DNA of 64,000 bases, taken from the NCBI GenBank assembly GCA_002099365.1, contig MSED01000013.1, positions 1,054,001-1,118,000 of the forward strand. Direction: 5' to 3'. Made by a program: the position numbers and the translations under genes. This stretch comes from Phialophora verrucosa (lineage: Eukaryota; Ascomycota; Eurotiomycetes; Chaetothyriales; Herpotrichiellaceae). Of the stretch, positions 1-10,919 are shown in pieces. Position 1 is the first letter of the stretch. Each line of letters opens with the position of its first letter. Below the pieces are notes generated by a model, which was not told where the DNA came from, ran no database searches, and saw nothing but the letters and a program-made list of their open reading frames with translations.

Positions 1-1
1 C

Positions 2-370
2 GCAATATCTAACGATCCAGAGAATGCCAAATTCCTTCCACCCCGCGTGATTGGCACCAGCAAATACCTCTGCTATCTCTGTTACCTCTTCATGAAAACG
101 CACGGTCGGTACTCACCCGCCAACACGCACGGGCGATTGTATGACCAATGGACAACACCGGACTGTGCCGAGTTCAGCGATGAACAGCGCAGATTCTACA
201 GGTATATCATACAGCAAATAGACAATGAGGTTCTGTCTCGAACGTCAGAGCCAATAATTTGGAGGCCGGAACCCATGACGAGCAGAGAAAATCTACTTGA
301 TGCTGCGCGTGACGAATCATCTATTGCGCTGTGGCGTAGCCCGGCGCCTGAGCCGCAGCAGACAAGTTAA
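2..370 (+). CDS. Deaminase-like fungal protein, C-terminal part (5' cut by window edge)
   Basis: The reading frame is open from base 2 to a TAA at 368-370, so only the last ~122 residues are present. The visible part contains VIGTSKYLCYLC followed by a THGRLYDQW stretch. A pair of closely spaced cysteines after an 'IG(V/T)SK' segment, then a 'HG...W' element, is what I know from the OTT_1508-type deaminase-like domain of fungal proteins, where the cysteines would be zinc ligands. The tail (about 40 residues after FSDEQRRFYRYI) is acidic and disordered-looking. The histidine/glutamate half of the proposed active site lies outside the window. The family call rests on memory of the motif, so it is tentative; the existence of the gene end is firmer. 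Confidence 0.5.
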   Translation, partial: AISNDPENAKFLPPRVIGTSKYLCYLCYLFMKTHGRYSPANTHGRLYDQWTTPDCAEFSDEQRRFYRYIIQQIDNEVLSRTSEPIIWRPEPMTSRENLLDAARDESSIALWRSPAPEPQQTS

Positions 371-1249
371 TGGCTAAGCTTCTCGGCGAGTCTTTCGGAT
401 GCAGGTATCTATTTGATTCATGGACCACTTCAACATGTGCCAACCGACCACAGAGTCTCCGCCTTTCTCTTCCGAGTGTTAAACTGACTCGGTGGACTTA
501 CGAGAAAGGCACCGGACCCCATCTCAAGCCCATAATTCTACTTTCTTTTCCAAGGTCTTGTCTTAGCCAGCCATTTATCAGACAGTATCAATGTCGGATT
601 GTTTAAAGGGTCGGCACATTTGGCTCTATGAGGAGACAGCATTACCTTTCTCTTGAGCCAAAATCATGCTCGAAATATGTCGTATGGTTCTTATCGAACG
701 GGGAAGGGATGTGCCTGAGATGTCGATGGGTTCCTTGACGGAGAGCTGGTGCAGAAGGTCTGGTTTCCCTACATTCTGTCCCCTGAAACCCCGGATGTTC
801 ATTGTCTCCATGTTCCTCGTACCATCGCGGATGAGAGAGTGCGGAGTTGCGAGCTCCAGGCTTGCTAACTCCCCGACTTGAGGTCCCGACAGGATCCCGC
901 AAGGTCTAGCCCACCAGCGCGAAACTACATTTTGCACGTCTTGGCCACCAGAACTTAGCGTTGATTTCCACGAGCCATTACGGAAACACCAAGCTTTGAG
1001 GGCGCTTGCTTCACGAACACCCGGAGCCTATAGAGGCTGCTCCCAAAATCAGCCACCGAGCTGTCATATGTCTGGAGAGTAAGTCCTTCGGAAGCTTTTC
1101 TTGCCGGCCGGAAGAGTCGTGTAGGTGTTGCCATGTCTCTGCACTGATAAGCCCACGAAGTCCCCTGAGAAACCAGCCTCAGACGGTCTTCACATTTCGA
1201 GATCTTGTACCCTTACACGTCGTGAACGCTGTACGCACGAGTGACAGCA
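371..1249. other. Intergenic region
   Basis: Several overlapping open frames occur on both strands, but none shows a recognisable domain, good intron borders or a consistent frame. The right half is the probable promoter and leader of the MFS gene that starts at 1250. No repeat or RNA gene is seen. Confidence 0.6.
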
Positions 1250-3316
1250 ATGCATACTTCACCCGAGTTGCAGGAGAAGACAGAAGTCTACCATGTCGAA
1301 GCCGACGAAAATCTCGACCGTGAGTCGGGTCACCCTGATCCACATTACAAGGTCGGGCCAGGTCCGGACATCATCATCGACCCCAAGGTCGAAAGGCGCA
1401 TCATGTGTGTTTCTCCCGGCAACTGCTCCGGCCACGATGCTTGAAGTTTGACCACTGACGGCTTTACTTCTCCTGCAGTCGGAAGATCGACTTTCGCCTC
1501 TTGCCAATCCTCACAGCTCTGTACACTCTCGCCCTTATCGACCGTACCAACATCGGGGTGGCCAGGATCTCGGGCCTCGACGGAGCCACGGACCTCGAGG
1601 TTGGAAGCAGAGCTTCAATAGCCAGTGAGATTTACAGTCCGTCCGAAGTGCATCACCGGACTCCAATCTGACATGTCCTCGCGTAACAGTTCTCGTGTTC
1701 TACATAGGCTACTGCCTCTTCGAGATACCCAGTGAGTTTCCCCCAGTTCCCGAATGAGAGCGACATCAATAAGGAAGCTGGATTTGTTCTCCCAGTGGCT
1801 TCGTCGAACCTGACTGGCTCGCCCAACTGCAGGTAATATAGCCATGAAGAAGTTCGGGGCCGCCAACTGGCTATGCTTCATCGGCGTCGGCTGGGGTCTC
1901 CTCACGTTGGGCATTGGGTTTGTCAAGAATTGGCAGGCGCTGGCTGTCCTGAGAGCCTTCCTCGGGGTCCTCGAAGCAGTGAGTCCCTGAATGGCCGAGC
2001 CTTGCCCTGGCCACCGGTCGAAGTTATTGCTGACTTGTATGTGTCATCTCAGGGCCTGACTCCAGGATCCCTCTACCTGATTTCGTCCTGGTACCGGCGA
2101 TATGAAGTGCAAACCAGGTGAGACTGGACGATGATGACGATTCTTTCCCTGTCAATCCCCTCCCTCGTCTCCGTTGTGGCCTCTGACGACGGCGCATTCG
2201 ATAGACTTTCCATCTTCTTCGTCTCAGCACAGTTCCTGTCCTCCTTCTCCAACGTCCTAGCATACGGGCTCATCCAGGTGGTGTCCGTCCCCGAGACAGG
2301 CGGCTGGAAATGGATCTACATCATCGAAGGAGCCATCACCGTAGGCTTTGCGCTTCTCGCTCGGTTCATCATTGTCGATTTCCCGGACTCGAAACGCAAC
2401 AAGTTCCTAACGGCCGAGGAGATCGCCACGGTCCAGGGCCGTCTCCGCCAAGAACGAGGAACCGCCGAGGGAGGCAAGGTGACGTGGAGGGTCATCCGCG
2501 ACGCATTCACAGACTGGCCATTACTCGCGGGGTGAGATTGAAAGGCGCAGCACGCCCATCCTGACGCGACTGACCCCACGGCTACAGCTCAGTCATGTAC
2601 ATGAGCGGCGCGTGCTCCATCTACGGCTTCCTCATCTTCCTGCCCATCATCCTGCGCAAGGGCCTGGGCTACTCGCTGGTCTTGTCCTTTGTGCTGACCG
2701 CCCCGCCCGCCGCCTTCTCCGTCGTCTTCGCCATCGCCATGTCTAGGCTCTCGGACCGATATCAGATGCGCGGCGCCTTCATGGTCGGTCACGCCGCGCT
2801 GGCGATCACGGGCCTGGCGATGATCGGCTTCCTCGACCGTTCCACGCCGCGCTACATCGGCGCCTTCCTCGGCGAAGGCGGCACCAACGGCGTCATCGTC
2901 ACGGGCATGGCGTGGTGTCAGAACAACATGCGGAGCGATGAGAAGAGGAGCGTCGGCACCGCCATCCAGGTCATCGTCGCGGGCATAGGTGGCGTTTATT
3001 CCGCATTGGTGTTTCGACAACAGGTATGTATGCGCCGCCGTCACTCTGACTCTCTGTCCAACGATCCTCTTCTTTGAGCGATTCGATCCTCCTCCTCATC
3101 CCCGATGTGGATTCAATGCACTGGTGCTGACGATTGAATTGACGCGGCCAGGACTCCCCGGACTATGTACCCGGGTTGATTGCCATTGGGGCGTTGATGC
3201 TGCTGACCATCGCCATGGCTCCCGTGATGTGCTTTTTCTTGCGCCGAGCCAATAGACAGGCTGATGCCGGGGAGAGGGTCATCGAGGGAAGTCCCAGTTT
3301 CCGGTATACCTTGTAA
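1250..3316 (+). CDS. MFS permease, Dal5/allantoate-type anion:cation symporter
   Basis: Joining eight exons gives about 493 residues, the normal size for a 12-14-helix MFS permease. Introns read as 1405-1478, 1625-1689, 1732-1832, 1979-2052, 2118-2204, 2532-2587 and 3024-3151, all GT-AG and keeping frame. After a ~50-residue acidic N-terminus come RKIDFRLLPILTALYTLALIDRTN-like sequence (helix 1 with the D-R-x-N motif of this family), FYIGYCLFEIPSN, GFVKNWQALAVLRAFLGVLEAG and SSWYRR, which are hallmarks of the fungal ACS/Dal5 group. Members import carboxylates, vitamins or allantoate across the plasma membrane; the substrate here cannot be read. It is convergent with the P450 at 3953-5680 and may belong with the P450 and the regulator at 6240. 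The start at 1250 was chosen as the first ATG of the open exon. Confidence 0.88.
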
Positions 3317-3952
3317 ATAGGTACCGTCGGAGACAGTGAGTGATTGGGTGGGTAGCTGATGAAGGTCCTTATTAGTAGCACCATGGGAATGTGTGCTCCG
3401 CGGGAAGTGGTAGGGGTAGATGGTGCTGAGATGGTCTTCCCTAGGGATGGGATGAAGTAGTATTGCTATGGTATGCTCGCAATTCAGGGACATGTCGTTC
3501 CATGTACATTACTCCGTATAGTAGTCTTCATCTGGCCCTCTTGGAGAGAAGCATTCCAGTACTCCAAATTATTCCTGCTTCAAGGGTAGAGGGGGGAATG
3601 GCCAGGCAGCCCGGTTACACGTTGTGGAACGAGTTAGAGGAATAGGATGAGAATACATAATCTGCGATTTCCAGGATCGATAGCCCCACAACGATGCAAC
3701 ACTCGATTCTATCTTTGCTCCTTCGTGGGAGCTTCTGAACCTTTGCTTTATACAGGAGATGGGCTCCCGAACTTTACTGGGACACAGCAGCGGTTCAGGT
3801 ATTGGACAGCTGATCTGACTGTGATCATGGCCGGTGGAGTAATTGATACAGAAGCGAGCTCACGACTTCTCCTGTTGATTTTACCCATACCTCTCACCTC
3901 TTGTGACCTTGCGAGATAGAGCTGTGGCTCGGACTACGTAATCCTCAGGTTC
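3317..3952. other. Convergent intergenic region
   Basis: Lies between the 3' ends of the MFS gene (plus) and the P450 (minus). It should hold both 3' untranslated regions and polyadenylation sites. No coding or repeat signal was seen. Confidence 0.6.
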
Positions 3953-5680
3953 TCACGGGGCCAACTTGGCCGGTTGACCCAAGTCCGTCAAATGAACGAG
4001 CAGTTTGCCGCCGGCAGGGCCGGCATTGAAAGTGTCGTACGGGCGCATATCCGCCTCCGTGATGGACGGGTCGATCGAGCAATCGAATCTCCTAAAGAAG
4101 GCGGCCACGACCTTCCAGAGCTCCAGGTGGGCAAGGCTGATAGTGCGATACGTGTTAGGAACACGTCTCGCTTCCAAGGGGCGTTGGCTTGGAGAGAACT
4201 CACTTCATACCGAAGCATCTTCTGCTACCCACACCAAATGGAGTGAAGGCCTTCTTGCGGAGTTGTTGCATGTCTTCATTGCCGTCGAGCCATCTTTCTG
4301 GTCGGAACACCTCAGGTTGCGGGAAGGCCTCCTCATTCCTGTGAATGGTGTAATTCTGAGTCCCGACAATAGTCTGAAGGACTGGGTTAGCGTTCGGTTT
4401 AACAGATGTGCCTCCTATCGGCTGGTCGAACTTACATTTTTTGGGACGTGGAGACCTTGAACGACGGCGTCTTCCTTTGCTGTTCGAGGCAGGGTTGCCA
4501 CAATGGTCGGATATCGCCTAAATGTCTCATTGATAACTGCGGACAGATATGGAAGCTTGGTACACGCCTTTCCATATGTATACTGTCAGTCAGTGGCAGG
4601 CAGGACGCCTGGGGAGAAACAAATGAGACACCTTACCGTGTAATCGGGCACAGCCAGCGGGTCGGGAAACGCTTCAACAAGTTCTTGTCTGAGTTTGGCC
4701 TTGATCTGAGCATCTCTCGCGACGGCCCACACGAGGAACACGAAAGTGTTTGCCGTTGTCCCGCTGCCGCCGAACATGCCGCCCATGCACTCCTCGGCGA
4801 GCTCAGAATCAGTGAGTGGTCGACCAAGGTGAGGATCGACTTCGTTCAAGACACCACGTAGAAACGGGGTGCGGGGTTCCTTGAGCCGACAATCGCGGAT
4901 GATGTGCGTGGCAAGAACCTTCCATGCTCTCACCAGACGGAACATATTGCCCAGCGGACCGGGTACCGAGGGGCCCCATGTCTCTAGCTGGGGGAAGAAT
5001 TCTTTCCATATGAACGTTGGTTTCCAGGCACGGAGATATTGCATGACCTCGTGGGCCTCGCCCGCGTTGACTGACCGAGGATCTTCGTCAAACATGAGAT
5101 GGTAAACCGTGTCGAAGCCTAACCAATGGCACCAGGGATAGATGTCTATTGGAGTTCCGTCTCTCGTCCCCGATGCCCATTGTGACAGTAGAACAGGTAT
5201 CTTTGACGACAAATTCGGCTCAAAATCAAACATGGCGGCCTGAGAGAAGCCTCGGCTGAGCATTTTTCTTCGCTGTCGGTGCGCCTCGGGGTCTCGAAAT
5301 GCAAACAGGTGGTTCTCATGATAGATCTTCTTCGCCCGGTAGAACGTCTCCTCCTTCACGAAGCTGGAGGAAGAATAGATCTCGTGCACAGCATCAGGAC
5401 TCGAGAAGGATATTTCGTTTGGACCGATCCGGACGACTGGGCCGTAGCGTTGATGAGCAGCATGGATTCGTTCTGATTTCCGGCCGTAGAGGTTTCCGAT
5501 TCGTGCCCACAGCCGCGAGACTCGGGCAAGGGGTGGGCCAGGAATCTTTCGCAGAGGATGAAGCCATAGGTTATAGACAATCTTTGTAGCAATGAAGAAG
5601 AGGCAAGCTGCGATAATAACCGCAGACCCCTTTATTGTAGTGTGGATAAACGTTGTCACTTGTGTGGAGAGTAGCGCCAT
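3953..5680 (-). CDS. Cytochrome P450 monooxygenase (benzoate-4-hydroxylase/pisatin-demethylase-like class)
   Basis: Four exons (5680-4637, 4582-4436, 4373-4204, 4136-3953) give about 514 residues, full length for a microsomal P450. The N-terminus has a membrane anchor (about residues 17-37) and the proline-rich hinge HPLRKIPGPP. The I-helix has GGSGTTANT, the K-helix ETFRR (ExxR), then FRPERW (PERF motif), and the heme loop FGVGSRRCFG carries the cysteine ligand and continues as MNLAHLEL. All required residues are present, so it should be active, in the ER membrane with a P450 reductase. The substrate cannot be inferred. The 5' end faces the Zn2Cys6 gene at 6240 across a ~560-bp shared promoter, which suggests co-regulation (inference). 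Confidence 0.93.
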
Positions 5681-6239
5681 TCCTGTCCTGTGGCTTTTCA
5701 GCAGTGGAAAGGTCAGTTTGTAACAAGAGATGGTATATGCAAGCAGAAAGATGCCATATTGGTAATTATATAGTGCAAGTCAGAGGCGGATCCCCATTTA
5801 TGAGGGTGACTGCACCACTGCTTACAGTGTGTGGGAGCCTGGGGCATCCCTTGTTTCCCATCTGTGCGTGCGATGACAGATCATTCCCATATCAAGATCC
5901 ATGATAGGGAGGCAGACAGACAGTAAGCTTAGCCAGAGTGCGGGAGTCGCTCTTACTGGGGAGAAAGAGAAGGAGAGAGGCTGCGGGAGCGCAAGAAGCA
6001 GGATTCTTATCTCCCCGTTCCCTCTCCGCAATCAGCCGGGAAGTGGACGGGGTGAGTGAGGCTGCGGGAGGCTGACCCCCCTGTCCGAGGCTGAGCGGCA
6101 GCCCCGCATCTGGACACTCTTATGGGGATCATCTACACACTCTGACACTGCTTCCCGCTCTCCCCTATCACCCCTGAGGTTTTGGTTCGAAGCCTGGCGC
6201 GATACTGAAAGCCGTCTCGGATCCTGGCTCAAAACAAGC
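5681..6239. promoter_or_regulatory. Divergent promoter region between P450 and Zn2Cys6 regulator
   Basis: The 559 bp between the start codons of the P450 (minus) and the regulator (plus) must hold both promoters. A purine-rich stretch (GAGAAAGAGAAGGAGAGAGG, about 5960-5979) lies midway. I see no clear CGG...CCG pair that I would assign to the neighbouring regulator. Confidence 0.6.
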
Positions 6240-9076
6240 ATGGATTTCGAGGACAACGCGGCACTAGGTGTTCTACTGCAGTCTGAGGGCCCTTCAGCCA
6301 CAACCACCGCCGACAGCGGCGACGGCAACGGTAACATGGACCTGACTAGTCCGCCCAGCGGGGTAGTCTCGGAACCTGCAATTGCAGAACAGCCTCGCCG
6401 CAAGAGGCGGCGGATAGCCCTTGCATGTAATCCCTGTAGGGATCGGAAGATGCGATGTGACGGTCGGCGGCCTGTACGTCCGATATCATCATACTGGCCA
6501 TGCCAACACTATGTTCTGGTCCATAATGGGTTCTGACGACTGCGTAGATCTGCTCAGGCTGTGAGAAGAGACGAAAATGCCATCTTTGCGTCTACGAAGC
6601 GAGTACCTTTCTTAGGTCGAGGTAAGTAGCCTGAAGAGTCGGAGAGGGCAACGTTGCACTGGGGACAAGAAGAAACAGATCTGGTTGTCTCGCTGCAATA
6701 TGTTCTGGCAACTGCGAAGTCCTTTGACTTGAAGTCGACTGACGCTGGCACCAAGTCTGGGGTCACACCTCGAGGCACCACCAGAGAAGGTCGCTTCCAT
6801 CAGTGGAAGTGCTGAACAGCGAAGCGTCGATCTTTCCAATTGGGCGACGGCAGGTGCGTCTTGCGCGTGTGCGTGCGTGTGTCCTTCACAGGAAAAGAAG
6901 CACTTGCTTTCTCACCAGGAGACAGTGTTGACGATCGTTCATACGTAGTAGCAGAACCCGCTCAATGGACCCTATTCGCAGAGACGTCCGACGACGGCAG
7001 CACTGCTACAAAACGTAGCGAACCTCTAGAGGCTCCGCCGACCTGCGAAAGCCTCCCGACCGGCGCCCTCACCGTCGGACCTAATGGCAAGGGGCTGTTC
7101 ACGTATGGCGGCTCATCGACAATTGCCCTGACCACCAGTGTAGTTCAGAGGTTGAACTCGATGCATGACTCTGCGAAGTCTCCTCGATTGCTATTTCTTG
7201 TCGACGACAAGACTCTCAGCCAACAGCGGCTGAGCCGGCAGCCTCACACCGCATCTGGTGCCCATCAGGCATTTGCACTGCCGACACGCTCGGCAGCCGA
7301 CCGCTACGTGAAAGCCTTCTTCGAGTTCATCCATCCGATCTTCCCGATCCTTCACCGACCTTCGTTCTATCAGAAATACTACCGTATCTGGACAGGTGAG
7401 ATGGACGATGACGGCAACGCTGACGACCCAATGCTCGAGAGCCCCATTTTTCTGGCCACGACTCATATGACATTTGCATTGGGCTGTCTTTACTGTGACA
7501 TCCAAGCCCATGAGAGCAGGACCGGACTGGCCAGTCAGTTCTATCAAAGCTCCCGGAAAGTCTTTTCGTTCGACGCGGTGGACAGTATCTCGTTCGAGGC
7601 CGTCCAACTCCTACTGCTCCAGGCTGTCTACCTCCAGTCGACGGCCTATGCCAATCGGTGCTGGAACATCATTGGCATGGCGATTCGAGGCGCCCAAAGC
7701 ATCGGATTGCATGTGGACTCAGCTGCAGGCGCTCGCAATGACCAGCTCCAGCGAGAAATGCGACGCCGAGTGTGGCACGCTTGCGTCAATTTCGATAGGT
7801 ATGCGATCCTTCCATTTGAAGGCTGGTCGCCTCCATGGACTAGACTGACCGTTGGCGTTTAGAGTGCTGGCGCTCGTCTTCAACCGACCGGCGATGATTG
7901 ATTCGACACGGGACTGTCCTTTGCCGCGGGCTGTAGATGACGAATATCTGCTACCCACCGCTGAGGGCTGTCAGCCCGTCGGGCAGGAGCCGCGTATGCT
8001 CCTGTTCATCTATTCGATCAAACTCTGGAATATATTGCATGATATCTTGTCCACATTCTACTCTGGAAAACCAAGCGCTTGCTTCGTCGGCCGTGTTGAA
8101 GTCCGCGGCTGGTCCGCAAGTTGGCTCAACGACCTTTTCCAGCTCGAGCAATCCCTCCAAGAACTGGAAGACTCCCTCCCAGAATGCCTGAAGCTTTCTA
8201 CTCTCCAATCGCCCGATGACGACCTGGAGGATTGGGTCCGCCTCCAAATATATGTCTTCCAATCCAGGTACGTCGTGCCAATGCTAAAGAGCGGGCCATC
8301 CGAATTACCGACTAACCGTCCTCGAGATTCCTTTATATTCGTGCTCTGCTGCTGCGACCTGTGCTCCTCGTCGTCAGCCACCACTACGGAGAGCTTACTA
8401 TTGCAAATTCGTCCCAAACACTGTCCCTGCAAATAGACGTCATGATGAGGATTTGCGTCCATTGTATCTCTACCGTCAACGCCCTGGTAGACCTCCAATA
8501 CAATGGGCTTGGAGATTTGTATTCGGGCCCGCCGTGGAACACCGTACATTGTACGTGCCCTGTGATTCGACATGATTCGAAAGCTTGCGAATGCTGACCA
8601 CACGCCCTCTTAGACATCTTCGTCGCCGCGATCGCTATTGCTGCAGCTCAGCTGTGTCCTATCGCCGACCCCAGTTTTCAAAGGTTCGCCCTCAACGAAG
8701 CGTGGGACCGATGCGTTGTCATCCTCGAGCACTACAAGGTCCAGGTCGAAACCGCGTCGACGGCGCTGCACATTCTGAGCGTCCTCGGGAAAAGGATCGC
8801 ATCACTGCAACAAAACTGTGAGGCTGGTTCTACGTACCAGATAAATCGAACGCTGACGACAACACAGTGGACATAGGATCAAATGAGTTAGGGACTCAGC
8901 CGAGCGACCCGCAAAAGTCTAGCTTCCAAGGGCTTACCCGTACGCATAACTCACTCCTGGAGAGGGAGTCCCTCCTGTCCAAATCGGAGGCCCAGGAGAC
9001 TGCGGACGAGCCCTTCGGCGATGCGTGGCTGTCCATGGAGATGACCAACTTGGATTGGTTCGACCTCGAGCTCTAA
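6240..9076 (+). CDS. Zn2Cys6 transcription factor with Fungal_trans domain
   Basis: Exon 1 (6240-6473) and exon 2 (6548-6621) encode a complete binuclear zinc cluster: CNPC, then KMRC, then ICSGC and a last cysteine, preceded by a basic PRRKRRRI patch. The long middle exon (from about 6890) encodes the regulatory domain with FFEFIHPIFPILHRPSFYQKYY, the MAIRGAQSIGLH segment, and, after an intron at 7799-7862, ALVFNRPAMI, which is diagnostic of Fungal_trans. Further introns are 8268-8326, 8551-8613 and 8818-8867; the last exon ends in an acidic-aromatic tail (DAWLSMEMTNLDWFDLEL). The linker exons between 6622 and 6890 could not be resolved by eye. It acts in the nucleus and is the natural candidate regulator of the divergent P450 (inference from position). 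Confidence 0.88.
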
Positions 9077-9800
9077 CGTTTGTTACTTACTGTAGACCTG
9101 ACCAATGATGTACTTTACGCACGACTCTGGCTCGGAAACAACTTCTCCCGGCGTGTCTGAACGCTTCGAATTTATTCATAACGTGATTACACTCGATCAC
9201 CTTGAGCAGCGGCTTCGGAAAGTTATCCCAAAAAGCACATGTCCTGGGTTCCGGAGCTTCAAACACAGCTGGCCACTATGTCCATAATGCAACTCATCCG
9301 CACCAATTAACATCCGCATCGGTGTCTCTGGGTTAGACCACATGGCGTGTTCTGAACGACAACTTCATGGATAGGCGGGAGTAGTAGGTGTACACCGAAC
9401 AGGGCGAGGGCTGGGGGTCGGGTCAAGCAGGCTGTGGGTGATCTGTCGTACTGATCAACAGTTGCATGCGCTGTGAATACCAAATCTCAAAGTTGTAGAC
9501 ATGTGTCATTGTATGAGGTGTCACTAGGTTGAATTCCGTGAGGAGACCAAGGGCAAAGTCCCCGTTGCCTGACATGACATTGTATACAGTACTCGATCTA
9601 CAATCAGCGGACTTTTAGACGAGGCTCAAGTTGCTGTGACGCGAAAGTGGGTTGGAAGTCAGCCGAAGTTGTCCCGAAACCCCGGGGTAATGAATCTTCG
9701 CTCTGCGATGCTCATTTGCAACCACCACTGCACTGCCGTCACACAGAGATACTCGAAGCAGTCTTCTACTTCTTTCGTGAACCGACTACCCTTGCCCATC
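9077..9800. other. Intergenic region upstream of PRP18
   Basis: Contains the 3' end of the regulator transcript and the PRP18 promoter. The PRP18 frame stays open upstream to 9636, but those residues do not resemble the conserved protein and are probably 5' leader. Confidence 0.55.
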
Positions 9801-10919
9801 ATGGACTTCAAATCTCTCATGTCCGCTCAAATCGCCAAATCGAAACCCAAGCCCACCCCATCGCCGTCGAAGTCACCCACTCCCGAGGCCGCTGCAAACA
9901 GTAAATATATGCGCCGCGCCGAGCTGGAAGCCGCTCGACAAGCCGCTTACGTCGCCGAGCAAGAGAAAATCCAAGCCGAGCGAGAGGAACGAGCTGCCAA
10001 AAAGCGCAAACTAGAGGCTGAAGAGCAGGACAAGGCCGCGAGGAGGGAGGAGAAATTGAGACGCTTGGCGGAGGAGAGTAAGCGGAGACGAGAAGAGGAG
10101 GAGCGAGAGGAGGAAAGAAAGCGAAGGAAGAGATTGGGCCTGCTCGAACTGGTCGATCAGAAAGCGATTGAAGACGGATCAGCAGCCGATGGGAGCAGCG
10201 AGGACATACCCGACGACGAGTTACGGTCAAAGCTGCGAGACCTGCACGAGCCTGCCTCCCTCTTCGACGAGGAGCATTCTGCACGGCTGAAGAGATACTA
10301 CACTCTGATCCGACAGAGAGCATTGACAAAGGCTGCTAAACAGATGACGAACGGCCCCGTGCCAACGACATTGGAGCCCGTCCCCGAGAAAGACTTGCTC
10401 CTCCCAGAAACCATGCCCAGTCCAGGATCGCCAGAATGCACATTCCTCTATCGCCAGATGGCCTCGTATTTCACCCTCCTCCTCACCGAATGGGGTCGTG
10501 CCTTGCACGAGAGGTCCGAGGAAGTCAAACAGTCGTCTTCGGGAAAGCAAGCATACCAAGCGTACCTGACCGTTCTGCGGGACCTCACCCCCCTGTTCCG
10601 GCAATTAGAGTCCGGCACCCTGGATCATTCGCTTCTCGGGTCCATCTGCAAGATTCTCCGCAGCACGCAGTCCCGCCGATATGTCGAGGCCAACGACGAA
10701 TACCTGACCCTCAGCATCGGGAAAGCCGCCTGGCCCATCGGCGTCACTATGGTGGGCATTCACGAGCGCTCCGCGCGAGAGAAACTGCACGACGGAAACG
10801 CCCAGGCGCATATCATGAGCGATGAGGTGACACGGAAGTTCCTGCAGAGTATTAAGCGCTGTATCAGCTTTGCGCAGACGAGATGGCCGCCTGACGATCT
10901 GGGACAGTTGATGGGCTGA
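9801..10919 (+). CDS. PRP18: Pre-mRNA-splicing factor 18
   Basis: A single exon of 372 residues. The chosen ATG gives MDFKSLMSAQIAKS, typical of Prp18 N-termini. Residues ~35-120 are a highly charged helical region (long runs of E, R and K), followed by LGLLELVDQKAIE and the SFM-like motif IPDDELRSKLRDLHEPASLF. The C-terminal half (YRQMASYFTLLLTEWGRAL..., then the loop DEYLTLSIGKAAWPIGVTMVGIHER) is the Prp18 domain, including its most conserved loop. Prp18 works in the second step of splicing, with Slu7 and the U5 snRNP, to align the 3' splice site. Length agrees with other fungal Prp18 proteins, and no oddity is visible. Confidence 0.95.
   Translation: MDFKSLMSAQIAKSKPKPTPSPSKSPTPEAAANSKYMRRAELEAARQAAYVAEQEKIQAEREERAAKKRKLEAEEQDKAARREEKLRRLAEESKRRREEEEREEERKRRKRLGLLELVDQKAIEDGSAADGSSEDIPDDELRSKLRDLHEPASLFDEEHSARLKRYYTLIRQRALTKAAKQMTNGPVPTTLEPVPEKDLLLPETMPSPGSPECTFLYRQMASYFTLLLTEWGRALHERSEEVKQSSSGKQAYQAYLTVLRDLTPLFRQLESGTLDHSLLGSICKILRSTQSRRYVEANDEYLTLSIGKAAWPIGVTMVGIHERSAREKLHDGNAQAHIMSDEVTRKFLQSIKRCISFAQTRWPPDDLGQLMG

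Noticed and set aside
6180..6200. B-box-like GGTTCGAAGCC in the divergent promoter
   Set aside because: No A box or paired acceptor arms at the required distance; it probably belongs to the regulator's leader.
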